Below the pieces are notes generated by a model, which was not told the origin of the DNA, did no database searches, and worked only from the letters and a program-made list of their open reading frames with translations. A DNA stretch of 64,000 nt from Bacteroidales bacterium (GTDB lineage Bacteria > Bacteroidota > Bacteroidia > Bacteroidales > UBA932), in assembly GCA_017459075.1 (NCBI GenBank), contig JAFUDQ010000021.1, forward strand, positions 1 to 64,000. Reading direction: 5' to 3'. Below are positions 1 to 8,709 of the stretch, piece by piece (position 1 is the first letter of the stretch; each line of letters starts with the position of its first letter). The translations under genes were made by a program, and so were the position numbers.

Positions 1-137
1 ACTTTTTTTGAACTACCAAATTTTTTTGAACTTTTTTTCAAACTTTTTTTGCCCCAAAATCGGCCACCAAACCGCCTAAAACGATGTAACCGCCCCACTA
101 TGAGACGGTTACACGAAATCATTTTTTTTGAGAAAAA
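1..137. other. Intergenic leader with phased T-tracts
   Basis: No gene is visible here. Four runs of seven T residues begin at about positions 3, 21, 32 and 44, the last three about 11-12 bp apart, a spacing that tends to bend DNA. The words GAAC/CAAAC precede the T-runs, so the stretch also reads as a degenerate repeat. It lies downstream of the minus-strand glycosyltransferase. Whatever is left of the window may use it as an upstream region. Confidence 0.4.
85..113 (-). terminator. Possible terminator after glycosyltransferase
   Basis: TGTAACCG (85-92) and CGGTTACA (106-113) form a perfect 8-bp inverted repeat around a 13-nt loop. Read on the minus strand it lies 25 bases past the glycosyltransferase stop and is followed by TCGTTTTAG, a weak T-tract. 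This is the expected place for a factor-independent terminator, but the tract is short. Confidence 0.45.
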
Positions 138-1523
138 TTACTGCTTGTTAAGAGCAATACGAGCCTTAAGCTCCCAAGTACGGATACGGTCCTTATAAAG
201 GTTATTTGCATTGACCTTTTCAATATCCAGGGAAGCATCGGAATTATGATCCCAACGACGGCAGTTGTAAACCACATCGTAGATACGGCCAATCTGGTAT
301 TCACGGCTAACGCGAAGACCAACTGCATAATCCTCTCCATACTTAGTGGTAGGGAAATTCAACTGACGGAGCAGCGGGACATAGAATCCGCGCGGAGCAC
401 CAAGGCCGTTGATGCGAAGTGCATTGTTGCGGCCGTTGTCCGGAGTCCACTCGCGATGGTCTACAACTCCCGGAGGCAGAGTATTCAGGAAGAAGTCAGT
501 CATCCTGTAAGTACCGACAACCATTGCGCAGTTCTGCTCACGGAATGCCTCTACAAACTTCTGTACAACACCCTCGTCTGAATACATGTCATCAGAATCA
601 AGCTGGATGGCGAAACGTCCGCACTTTGGATGATGAAGCGCAGCATTCCAGTTGCCGCCAATTGCATGATAAGTCTTATCCTGTGCGATATAGATGAGTT
701 TCTCATCTCCGAGGAAGCTCTTGATGATATCTACGGAACCATCCTCTGAATTATCGTCAACTACTATTACATTATATTTAAAGGTAGTCTTCTGTGAAAG
801 AGCGGACTTGATGGCATCGCCTATAGTCTGGTGCCTGTTCTTGCAAGGGATTACAACGCTGGCCTCATACTCAAAAGGCTCATCGCTGAACTTAACCTCC
901 TTGAACTTGGGCTCAAGATAGCCACCGATATCTTTAAGATGCCTGGTAACAGCTTTTTCCATTTCAATCTGCACTCCCCTGTTCTTAGGATCTACATAAT
1001 CGAAAAGCTTTTCACCTGACTTGCGTGTATCGGTTTCAATTTCATAATACAGATACTCGTTTATATGCTCCAGGACGCCTTTCTGGGATACTTTGAGACG
1101 AAGGTCATACAGAGCTGCGAAGTCATAGTCTACATCCATGCGGCTCACGGCCTCCTTAAAGGCTGCGGTGCGATAAAGAAGAAGACCGCCAAAGTCAAAG
1201 TCATCGCGAAGTGAGCCGAGCTGATAATCAATCACAGGTGCGTTGCCCTGATCATTGAAATGATCTGCATAAACCATGGCTGCGCCTGTATCTTCTGCAA
1301 TCTGGAGCATACGCTCAAGGGCGAAGTTTACAAAGCTGAGGGCGGTTGCCTTCGTATAGATAAGGGTGAAAGGAGCTTCTGCCTCTGCAGCAAGAGCCTT
1401 GATTACGGAAGTTTTGGTAAGAGGGCCATCGGCAAATACAACCTTGGAAACCTCTGCCTCTGCCTTCAATGCTTCTGCCGTCTGGGTATTTCCTTGAGGC
1501 ACAAAACAATCGATACGTTTCAT
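138..1523 (-). CDS. Family 2 glycosyltransferase with N-terminal extension
   Basis: A 461-residue protein. Roughly the first 215 residues match nothing I recognise. From about residue 220 a GT-A fold of family 2 begins with [18 protein letters not shown], then [10 protein letters not shown] and a DxD-type metal/sugar-nucleotide motif in [11 protein letters not shown]. No signal peptide or membrane segment is visible, so it should act on the cytoplasmic face, transferring sugar to an envelope glycan or lipid precursor; the acceptor is unknown. I chose the start [10 protein letters not shown] because the 14 codons upstream (to 1565) are AT-rich leader sequence. The tricorn-like gene is divergent, 129 bp away. 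Family certain, substrate unknown. Confidence 0.85.
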   Translation of the reverse strand: MKRIDCFVPQGNTQTAEALKAEAEVSKVVFADGPLTKTSVIKALAAEAEAPFTLIYTKATALSFVNFALERMLQIAEDTGAAMVYADHFNDQGNAPVIDYQLGSLRDDFDFGGLLLYRTAAFKEAVSRMDVDYDFAALYDLRLKVSQKGVLEHINEYLYYEIETDTRKSGEKLFDYVDPKNRGVQIEMEKAVTRHLKDIGGYLEPKFKEVKFSDEPFEYEASVVIPCKNRHQTIGDAIKSALSQKTTFKYNVIVVDDNSEDGSVDIIKSFLGDEKLIYIAQDKTYHAIGGNWNAALHHPKCGRFAIQLDSDDMYSDEGVVQKFVEAFREQNCAMVVGTYRMTDFFLNTLPPGVVDHREWTPDNGRNNALRINGLGAPRGFYVPLLRQLNFPTTKYGEDYAVGLRVSREYQIGRIYDVVYNCRRWDHNSDASLDIEKVNANNLYKDRIRTWELKARIALNKQ

Positions 1524-1652
1524 CTTATAACTTTTTATTGCTAGTTTTTGAATATTAATTACCAATTGTATGCGATTTTGACATCGATTTTACAAATTTA
1601 TCAAAACATTTTTGTAAATTGCATCATTATTTTAAAAAAGTTCTCTAAGAGC

Positions 1653-4600
1653 ATGAAAAAAATATTTCTGATTACATCTTCCATCGTCCTGGCAGCAACC
1701 ACTTTAATGGCCCAGGAAACACCGCTCTGGCTTAGGAAAAACGCCATTTCCCCGGACGGAAAAACCATCGCATTCACATACAAGGGCGATATTTACACTG
1801 TCCCGGTAGCCGGAGGCACCGCAAAGCAGATTACATCGCACTCTGCATACGATACAGACCCTCTCTGGACTCCCGACGGCAAGCACATAGTCTTCAGTTC
1901 TGAAAGGGAAGCATCCAGGGACATCTACATCACATCAAGTGAAGGCGGCGTACCCAAAAGAATAACAAACTATCCCGGAAGGGAGACGCCGAAGGCTGTT
2001 CTTCCGGACGGAAGAATTCTTTTCACGGCCGCACTTCAGGCCGATGCCACTTACGACGGCTTCCCCAGCGGCAGCCAGGTCTACATTGTCAGCGACATCG
2101 ACAAAAAGCCGGAGCTTGTGACGTCACTGAACCTTCCGGAACTCAGCATCAGCAAGAACGGCACCATTATATATGAAGACTACAAAGGATATGAAGACCC
2201 TTTCCGCAAACATCACACATCTTCCGTAACCAGGGATATATGGGTGTATGAAGGCGCATCACTGAAGGGCGATTTCAAAATCGACCCGGCAATAGGCAAA
2301 TTCACAAAGCTTTCTGACTATGTTGGTGAAGACCGCCAGCCTGTTTTTGCAGCCGACGGCGACACCTTCTATTTTATAAGCGAGCGAGGTGGAAAGACCC
2401 TGAACCTTTTCAAAAGCAGTCTTTCCGCTCCCACAAAGGTCACCCAGCTTACCTCTTACACAAAGAATCCGGTACGATACATCTCCGTTGCAAATGACGG
2501 TACGGTGGCATTCTCCTACAACGGAGAACTATACACCATCCGCGATGGCGGAAAAGCCAAAAAGGTAGAAATCAATGTGTTACGTGATGAGATTGAGAAA
2601 GACATGTATCGCATGACCTTTACCGGCAACACCGCTTCCATGAGCCCTTCCCCTGACGGAAAGGAATTTGCTATCGTCATAAGAGGCGATGTCTTCGTGA
2701 CAAGCGAAGAGTTCAAAACAACAAAAAGAATCACCAATACGCCAGAACAGGAAAGGAATGTTTCCTTTGGAAAAGACGGCCGCAGCCTCTATTATTCAGC
2801 AGAGAGGGATGGTTGCTGGAGCATCTACCGAAGCATTCTGACCGATGAAAAGGACAAGGGCTTCACCTATGCCATGAAATTCAAGGAAGAGCGCTTCTCC
2901 CCTGCCGGAGAAACCTCCTTCCAGCCGGTAGTCTCCCCTGACGGCAAGTGGGTGGCCTATCTTCGAGACCGTACCGAACTTGTTATCAAGCCCACCGCAG
3001 GCGGCCCCGTGAAGAGCCTCCTTAAAGGCGTAAACTATTCATACTCAGACGGAGACCAGTATTTCTCCTGGAGCCCTGACAGCCAGTATCTTCTTACCAG
3101 ATACATAGGCAACGGAGGTTGGCACAATGCCGATGTCGCCTTGATTGACATTAATACCGGTGCACTCACAGACCTTACCCAGAGCGGCTATTCCGACGGT
3201 AATTTCAAATGGGCCCTCGGTGGCAAGGCAATGACCTGGGAAAGCGACAAAAACGGTTATCGCAGCCACGGAAGCTGGGGTTCCGAAGGCGACATCTACA
3301 TAATGTTCTTCGATGCAAAGGCAAAGGCAGACTTCCTTCGTGACAAAGAAGACATCGCCCTTGACAAGCTTCGTTCACCCGAGAAGAAAGATAAGAAAGA
3401 CTCTACCGCCAAGAAGGAAGAGCCTAAGGTAGAGAAGCTGAAACTTGACCTTGACGGCCGCCAGTACCGCATCCTTCGTCTTACAAAGAGTTCCAACAAT
3501 TACGGAGACCATTATCTTAAGAAAGACGGAAGCAAACTTTACTATACTACCCCGCTTGAAAGTGGCTTCGGACTTTGCGTGTATGACCTTCGCGAAGGAG
3601 AGGTAAAAGTGATTCAGAGAGGCGTAAGAGGCACAATCACCCCTTCAAAGGATGAGAAAGCCCTTTATGTAACTTCAGGTGCAGGAATCAGCAAAATAAC
3701 CCTTGCAGACAACAAGGTAAAGAAGATTCCAATCAGCGGGGAATATGAATTCAAGCCTAAGGCAGAAAGGACTTATATGTTCGAGCATATCTGGAAGCAG
3801 GTTAAGGAGAAATTCTACGACCCGGCACTTCATGGGGCAGACTGGGATTATTATCACAAGAACTACGCCCGCTTCCTCCCCTCAATCAACAATTACTATG
3901 ACTTCCAGGAAATGCTTTCTGAAATGCTCGGAGAGCTTAACGGTTCCCATACAGGCGCAAGATATTACCCTGTAGGCGGTGAATCTCTCGGCAGGCTCGG
4001 CGTTATTTACGACCTTGACTGGAAGGGCGAAGGCCTTAAGATTAAGGAGGTTCTGCCCGATGGTGTTTTAGCCGTGGCAGATGCAGAGATAAAGGCAGGT
4101 GACATTATTACCGCCATCGACGGAAAGACAATTGGTGCGGGAGAGAACTGGTATCCACTTCTTTCCAACCGCGCCGGCAAAAAGACCGTTATAAACGTCC
4201 GCAAACAGGGCGGAGCAGAGGTTGAATTGTATGTGAAGCCTGCAATGACAGAATCAGATCTACTGTACCGCAGATGGGTTCGCCAAAGAGAGGAGATGGT
4301 TGAAAAGCTCTCCGGAGGCCGTGTAGGCTATGTTCACGTCAAAGGCATGGACTCCCCCAGTTTCAGGGAGGTTTATGCCAATGCCCTTGGCAAATACCGT
4401 AACTGCGAAGCACTTATCGTGGATACACGCCACAACGGAGGCGGCTGGCTGCATGACGATCTGGCTACCTTCCTTGCCGGAAAGGCCTACCTTGAGTTCA
4501 AACCCCGTGGCCAGTATATCGGAACCGAACCTTATAACAAATGGACCAAACCTTCATGCGTCCTTGTTTGTGAAGACAATTATTCCGATGCCTGCGGTTT

Positions 4601-4877
4601 CCCCTACACATACCGCGCACTTGGTCTTGGCAAGATTATTGGAGCACCTGTTCCGGGCACAATGACAGCCGTTTGGTGGGAACGCCAGATTAATGCAGGT
4701 ATTGTATTCGGTATCCCTCAGGTAGGTTCCTGGGGACTTGACGAAGGAAGGTATCTGGAGAACTTCCAGATAGAGCCTGACATTCTGGTATACAATGACC
4801 CAGCATCAGTTCTTGCCGGAGAAGACAAACAGCTGGAAGCTGCTGTAAAAGAAATGCTTAAGGAAATTGGCAAATAG
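1653..4877 (+). CDS. Secreted tricorn-like S41 protease
   Basis: 1074 residues, the usual tricorn length. The signal peptide MKKIFLITSSIVLAATTLMAQ directs export, unlike cytoplasmic archaeal tricorn. Next come PD40/WD40-like propeller repeats (many SPDGK/TPDGK/GKDGR turns, about residues 25-640), a Lys/Glu-rich linker (KKDKKDSTAKKEEPK), a PDZ-like domain (about 785-870) and the S41 core. The tricorn catalytic set is present: His766 in GSHTG, Ser978-Asp979 in NYSDACGF and Glu1031 in LDEGR, spaced as in Thermoplasma tricorn. It probably degrades peptides in the periplasm. Start taken at 1653 because upstream in-frame codons are AT-rich and the signal peptide begins here. The next gene starts 2 bp after its stop, so the two are cotranscribed. 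Confidence 0.93.
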   Translation: MKKIFLITSSIVLAATTLMAQETPLWLRKNAISPDGKTIAFTYKGDIYTVPVAGGTAKQITSHSAYDTDPLWTPDGKHIVFSSEREASRDIYITSSEGGVPKRITNYPGRETPKAVLPDGRILFTAALQADATYDGFPSGSQVYIVSDIDKKPELVTSLNLPELSISKNGTIIYEDYKGYEDPFRKHHTSSVTRDIWVYEGASLKGDFKIDPAIGKFTKLSDYVGEDRQPVFAADGDTFYFISERGGKTLNLFKSSLSAPTKVTQLTSYTKNPVRYISVANDGTVAFSYNGELYTIRDGGKAKKVEINVLRDEIEKDMYRMTFTGNTASMSPSPDGKEFAIVIRGDVFVTSEEFKTTKRITNTPEQERNVSFGKDGRSLYYSAERDGCWSIYRSILTDEKDKGFTYAMKFKEERFSPAGETSFQPVVSPDGKWVAYLRDRTELVIKPTAGGPVKSLLKGVNYSYSDGDQYFSWSPDSQYLLTRYIGNGGWHNADVALIDINTGALTDLTQSGYSDGNFKWALGGKAMTWESDKNGYRSHGSWGSEGDIYIMFFDAKAKADFLRDKEDIALDKLRSPEKKDKKDSTAKKEEPKVEKLKLDLDGRQYRILRLTKSSNNYGDHYLKKDGSKLYYTTPLESGFGLCVYDLREGEVKVIQRGVRGTITPSKDEKALYVTSGAGISKITLADNKVKKIPISGEYEFKPKAERTYMFEHIWKQVKEKFYDPALHGADWDYYHKNYARFLPSINNYYDFQEMLSEMLGELNGSHTGARYYPVGGESLGRLGVIYDLDWKGEGLKIKEVLPDGVLAVADAEIKAGDIITAIDGKTIGAGENWYPLLSNRAGKKTVINVRKQGGAEVELYVKPAMTESDLLYRRWVRQREEMVEKLSGGRVGYVHVKGMDSPSFREVYANALGKYRNCEALIVDTRHNGGGWLHDDLATFLAGKAYLEFKPRGQYIGTEPYNKWTKPSCVLVCEDNYSDACGFPYTYRALGLGKIIGAPVPGTMTAVWWERQINAGIVFGIPQVGSWGLDEGRYLENFQIEPDILVYNDPASVLAGEDKQLEAAVKEMLKEIGK

Positions 4878-4879
4878 TA

Positions 4880-5605
4880 ATGGACAAGAAAGTAATCATT
4901 ATTCCTACCTATAATGAAAAGGAGAACATTGAGCGGATTATCCGCAAGGTGTTCTCCCTTGAAGGAGGATACAGCATATTGGTGATTGATGACGGTTCAC
5001 CGGATGGTACCGCATTGATAGTAAGGGAGTTACAGAAAGAATTCCCTGAAAGGCTCTTCCTTATTGAAAGGGCCGGCAAACAGGGCCTTGGAACTGCGTA
5101 CCTGACGGGGTTCAAATGGTCCCTGGAGCACGGTTTCGACTATATTTTTGAAATGGATGCGGATTTCTCGCATAATCCGGATGACCTTCAGCGCCTTTAC
5201 AGCGCTTGCGCCGATGGCGGAGCTGACCTTGCCATTGGCAGCCGTTACTGCGACGGCGTAAGTGTTGTAAACTGGCCAATAGGCCGAATCATAATGTCTT
5301 ACTATGCTTCGGTTTATGTGCGCAAGACGCTTGGAATGAAGGTTTACGACTGTACTGCCGGCTTCAAATGCTACAGTGCCAAAGTTCTCAGGACCATCGA
5401 CCTTGACAAGGTAAAAATGCGTGGATACGGTTTCCAGATAGAAATGAAATACACCGCCTACAAACTTGGATTCAAGATTGCGGAGGTTCCGATTATCTTC
5501 GTAAACCGCAAGGAGGGCACATCAAAGATGAGCAGCGGTATTTTCGGTGAAGCCTTCTGGGGAGTCCTGAAACTAAGGTTCAGGAAATTCGACAGGAAAT
5601 CTTAA
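4880..5605 (+). CDS. Polyprenol monophosphomannose synthase (DPM1-like)
   Basis: 241-residue family 2 glycosyltransferase of the dolichol/polyprenol-phosphate mannose synthase type: transfers mannose from GDP-mannose to a lipid phosphate carrier on the cytoplasmic membrane. Visible motifs are IIPTYNEKENIERII, VIDDGSPDGTA, EMDADFSHNPDDL (DxD) and AIGSRYCDG, the standard order for this family. There is no C-terminal GtrA-like membrane domain, so it is the single-domain form typical of Bacteroidota. It follows the tricorn-like gene by 2 bp and ends at a strong hairpin terminator. Confidence 0.92.
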   Translation: MDKKVIIIPTYNEKENIERIIRKVFSLEGGYSILVIDDGSPDGTALIVRELQKEFPERLFLIERAGKQGLGTAYLTGFKWSLEHGFDYIFEMDADFSHNPDDLQRLYSACADGGADLAIGSRYCDGVSVVNWPIGRIIMSYYASVYVRKTLGMKVYDCTAGFKCYSAKVLRTIDLDKVKMRGYGFQIEMKYTAYKLGFKIAEVPIIFVNRKEGTSKMSSGIFGEAFWGVLKLRFRKFDRKS

Positions 5606-5606
5606 C

Positions 5607-5639
5607 AAGATGGCCGGTTAAATCCGGCCATCTTTTTTT
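5607..5639 (+). terminator. Strong terminator of tricorn-DPM1 operon
   Basis: An 11-bp GC-rich stem, AAGATGGCCGG (5607-5617) with CCGGCCATCTT (5624-5634), a six-base loop and a T-run. It starts two bases after the DPM1 stop. The TAA of the convergent transporter gene lies inside the loop, so the terminator overlaps that gene's 3' end. Confidence 0.9.
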
Positions 5640-6532
5640 ACATATTGTGTAAGAATCAATCCGCAGAAAGCGACGGCGATGCCGGTCCACTGAATGATTG
5701 TAAGTACCTCTGTACCAGTTATTACGCCAAGGATAGCTGTGAATACCGGAATCATAGCAAGGAATACGCTGGCTTTCGCTACGCCAAGATTCTTGATAGT
5801 TGCAGCCCACATTGTAAAGGCCACGCTGGAGCACAAGAGGGCAAGGCAAAGAAGCGGCTTCCAGACACTCCAAGACATGTACAGCTCTGCGTCAAAATTG
5901 GCGGCTCCACGCATATAGGCAAGAGGAGTAAGAAATACTCCGCCAATCAGGAACTGGTACATGACTATAACAGAGGGTGAATAACCAGATGAAAGTTGTT
6001 TGGTGAAAATGGCGTATCCTACCTCTATTATTACGGAGAGGAACAGCAGGATGATGCCAAGGATAAAGTATTCACCGGTGCTCTTGTCTCCGTTTGTTAC
6101 CACAAGGGCCAGGCCGGCCAGGCAGACGAATATTCCAAGGATATTGATTTTGGTAAGTTTCTCTTTGAAGAACATTATTCCGGCTATACCGGAGAATATA
6201 GGTGAAGTGGAAACAACCAAAGCGCTGTAAGTAGGTGATTCAGTGAGTTTTATACCGTATGTTTCAAGAACGAAGTAGATGGTTGGTTCACAGAGTGCGA
6301 GTCCGACGAACTTTCCCATATCCTTTTTATTGATATGGATATTCTGCTTGAAGAGCAGGTTCATCAGATACAGGAAGGCTCCGGCTATGAGTGAACGGAC
6401 GCAGACTATGTATTCTACGGGTATTTCTTGTTTTACAAGCTGGTTAGACCAGAGGTAGGACATGCCCCACAGTGCTATGGAGATGACCGATATGGCATAA
6501 ACTACTACTTTTGACTGAAAGATATTCTTCAT
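5618..6532 (-). CDS. DMT superfamily permease (EamA)
   Basis: 304 residues with ten predicted membrane segments arranged as two EamA repeats (about residues 8-145 and 160-300). This is the drug/metabolite transporter family that exports amino acids, nucleobases or other small metabolites; the substrate cannot be read from sequence. Segments such as ISIALWGMSYLWSN and the second-repeat FLAMIPVFTAILGVITG are typical. Start at MKNIFQSK was chosen because a TATTTTTG promoter box lies four bases before its ATG, which makes the upstream MYFCS codons untranslated. The stop lies in the loop of the DPM1 terminator. Confidence 0.88.
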   Translation of the reverse strand: MKNIFQSKVVVYAISVISIALWGMSYLWSNQLVKQEIPVEYIVCVRSLIAGAFLYLMNLLFKQNIHINKKDMGKFVGLALCEPTIYFVLETYGIKLTESPTYSALVVSTSPIFSGIAGIMFFKEKLTKINILGIFVCLAGLALVVTNGDKSTGEYFILGIILLFLSVIIEVGYAIFTKQLSSGYSPSVIVMYQFLIGGVFLTPLAYMRGAANFDAELYMSWSVWKPLLCLALLCSSVAFTMWAATIKNLGVAKASVFLAMIPVFTAILGVITGTEVLTIIQWTGIAVAFCGLILTQYVKKDGRI

Positions 6533-6536
6533 ACTG

Positions 6537-6544
6537 CAAAAATA
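6537..6544 (-). promoter_or_regulatory. -7 box of DMT permease gene, leaderless spacing
   Basis: Minus-strand TATTTTTG matches the Bacteroidota TAnnTTTG element. Only four bases (CAGT) separate it from the ATG, so the start codon must coincide almost exactly with the transcription start. The upstream -33 box is not obvious. Confidence 0.55.
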
Positions 6545-6558
6545 CACAAAATCTCTGA

Positions 6559-8709
6559 TTATTTTATATATCTAAGCGAAATACGTTTTCTGTCCAAGTC
6601 GACTTCAGTGACTTCTACGGTGATATGCTGATGCAGTTTGACCACTTCTGAGGGCGATGCTACCCTGCGTCCGAATTTGGAAACATGAATCAGTCCCTGC
6701 TCATGTACGCCGATATCGACAAAAGCTCCGAAGGCTGTGATATTGGTAACGATGCCTGGCAGGGTCATTCCCGACTGCAAATCTTCAAGGGAGTGGATAT
6801 CTTCGCTGAATGAGAAGTCCGATGCTGCTCCGCGAGGGTCCAGGCCCGGCTTTGCAAGCTCCTTTATAACATCGGTAATAGTGGGTAGTCCAAAGTCAGA
6901 AGTTACATAATCAGAGGCTTTTATTGCAGAGCAAAGCTTTTCATTTCCAATTAGTTCCGAAGTGGTGACACCGAGGTCACCGGCCATTTTGTAAACGATT
7001 GAATAGGTCTCCGGATGAACGGCAGAGTTATCCAAGGGGTTCTTTCCATCACGGATACGCAGGAAGCCTGCGCACTGCTCATAAGCTTTCGCACCAAGGC
7101 GGGGAACCTTCAGGAGTTCCTCTCGGGATGCAAAACCTCCTTTTGCATCACGGTATTCAACAATGCTCTTGGAAAGAGCCGGCCCAAGACCTGAGACATA
7201 ACGCAGCAGATAAGGGCTGGCAGTATTAAGATTCACGCCCACTTTGTTGACGCACATTTCAACGGTCTCATCCAGTTCCTGACGCAGCGCAGTCTGGTCC
7301 ACATCGTACTGGTACTGCCCTACTCCAAGGGATTTAGGGTCGATTTTTACAAGTTCCGACAGCGGATCCATCAGCCTGCGGCCGATACTTACCGCTCCCC
7401 TGACGGTAACATCCTGGTCCGGAAACTCCTCCCGGGCGACTTCTGATGCGGAATAAATGGAGGCACCGTCTTCACTTACTACATAGACTTTGCAGGAAGA
7501 AGGGAGATGTGTCATTTTCACGAACTTCTCCGTTTCGCGGCTTGCAGTGCCGTTTCCTATCGCAATTGCCTGGATACCATATTGTTCCACCATCGCTCCA
7601 AGGCGTGTCATCGACTTAATCTTCTCGCTCTGCGGGGGATGCGGGAAGATTATTTCATGATGAAGCAGGCGTCCTGTCTCATCAAGGCAGGCGATTTTGC
7701 AGCCATTGCGAAAACCGGGGTCAATAGCCATCGTCCTCTTCTGGCCCACAGGAGGCTGAAGAAGCAGTTGCCGCAGATTTTCTCCGAATATCCTTATAGC
7801 CTCTTTGTCGGCCTTCTCCTTGGCTTCCTTTATGATTTCATTGCTGATTGAAGGCTCCATCAACCTGGAAAAGGCATCTTTCAAGGCCTCTTTAAGCTGC
7901 TCCCCTGTCGCAGGCGCCGGATAACGGCGGTCCTTGCAGAACTCATAATATAATTTGTTGCAACATTTCTCTACATCTGTATTAAGGCCGATGTTAAGGA
8001 AACCTTCTTCCTGGGCCCTGAGCATGGCCAGAAGCCTGTGGGAAGGAATGTTTCTCAAGGGTTCGCTGTGGCCCATCCATGCGCGGTACTTGTCTGCATC
8101 GGCACTGTCCGATGCCGCCCTTGTGGCTTTCCCGGTGACATTCAGGGTACGGAAAATGTGGCGAAGCGTCTCTCTAAGCAGAGCCGTTTCACTGAAGCGC
8201 TCTGCGACGATGTCCCTTGCCCCGGAAAGGGCTGCATCGGCATCCTTAACCTTCTCTCCAACAAAGCCGGCGGCTTCCCGCCTTGGGTCGCGGCACTCAA
8301 AAGACCAGATACGGTCTGCCAAAGGCTCCAGGCCGGCTTCCTTTGCTATGGTTGCACGGGTGCGGCGTTTGGGCCTGTATGGCAGGTAAAGGTCTTCAAG
8401 GGCGGAGCTCTCTATACATGATTCTATTTCGTTCTTAAGGGAATCGGTCAGTTTGCCTTGTGACTCAATGGTTTCAAATATACCGGCCTTTCGTTTTTCC
8501 ATCTCTTCGAAAGACTCGGCGAAATGCTTGACGGCAGCCACCTGGACATCGTCCAAACCACCGGTTTTTTCTTTGCGATATCGGCTTATAAAAGGGATGG
8601 TATCGCCTTCCTGAAGCATCGTAACGCAATTTTCCACCTGCCAGGGCTGAATCTGCAGCCGGCTTGCAATGTTATTGATGTATAAAGCTTTCATAACCTT
8701 TGAAATCAT
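6559..8709 (-). CDS. tex: Tex-type RNA-binding transcription accessory protein
   Basis: 716 residues. The order is that of the Tex family: N-terminal helical region with the hallmark EGDTIPFISRYRKEKTGG, a YqgF/RNase H-like domain (MAIDPGFRNGCKIACLDETG, about 320-450), helix-hairpin-helix repeats (NLNTASPYLLRYVSGLGPAL) and a C-terminal S1 RNA-binding domain (GIVTNITAFGAFVDIGVHEQG). In other bacteria Tex binds nucleic acid and affects transcription and stress tolerance. The ATG at 8709 directly follows the ClC stop codon (TAAATG). A second ATG at 8694 (MKALYI) also fits the family N-terminus and cannot be excluded. Likely cotranscribed with ClC. Confidence 0.93.
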   Translation of the reverse strand: MISKVMKALYINNIASRLQIQPWQVENCVTMLQEGDTIPFISRYRKEKTGGLDDVQVAAVKHFAESFEEMEKRKAGIFETIESQGKLTDSLKNEIESCIESSALEDLYLPYRPKRRTRATIAKEAGLEPLADRIWSFECRDPRREAAGFVGEKVKDADAALSGARDIVAERFSETALLRETLRHIFRTLNVTGKATRAASDSADADKYRAWMGHSEPLRNIPSHRLLAMLRAQEEGFLNIGLNTDVEKCCNKLYYEFCKDRRYPAPATGEQLKEALKDAFSRLMEPSISNEIIKEAKEKADKEAIRIFGENLRQLLLQPPVGQKRTMAIDPGFRNGCKIACLDETGRLLHHEIIFPHPPQSEKIKSMTRLGAMVEQYGIQAIAIGNGTASRETEKFVKMTHLPSSCKVYVVSEDGASIYSASEVAREEFPDQDVTVRGAVSIGRRLMDPLSELVKIDPKSLGVGQYQYDVDQTALRQELDETVEMCVNKVGVNLNTASPYLLRYVSGLGPALSKSIVEYRDAKGGFASREELLKVPRLGAKAYEQCAGFLRIRDGKNPLDNSAVHPETYSIVYKMAGDLGVTTSELIGNEKLCSAIKASDYVTSDFGLPTITDVIKELAKPGLDPRGAASDFSFSEDIHSLEDLQSGMTLPGIVTNITAFGAFVDIGVHEQGLIHVSKFGRRVASPSEVVKLHQHITVEVTEVDLDRKRISLRYIK

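Noticed and set aside
1-60. CRISPR-like repeats in the leader
   Set aside because: Repeating T-runs have no constant repeat-spacer structure and are far too short.
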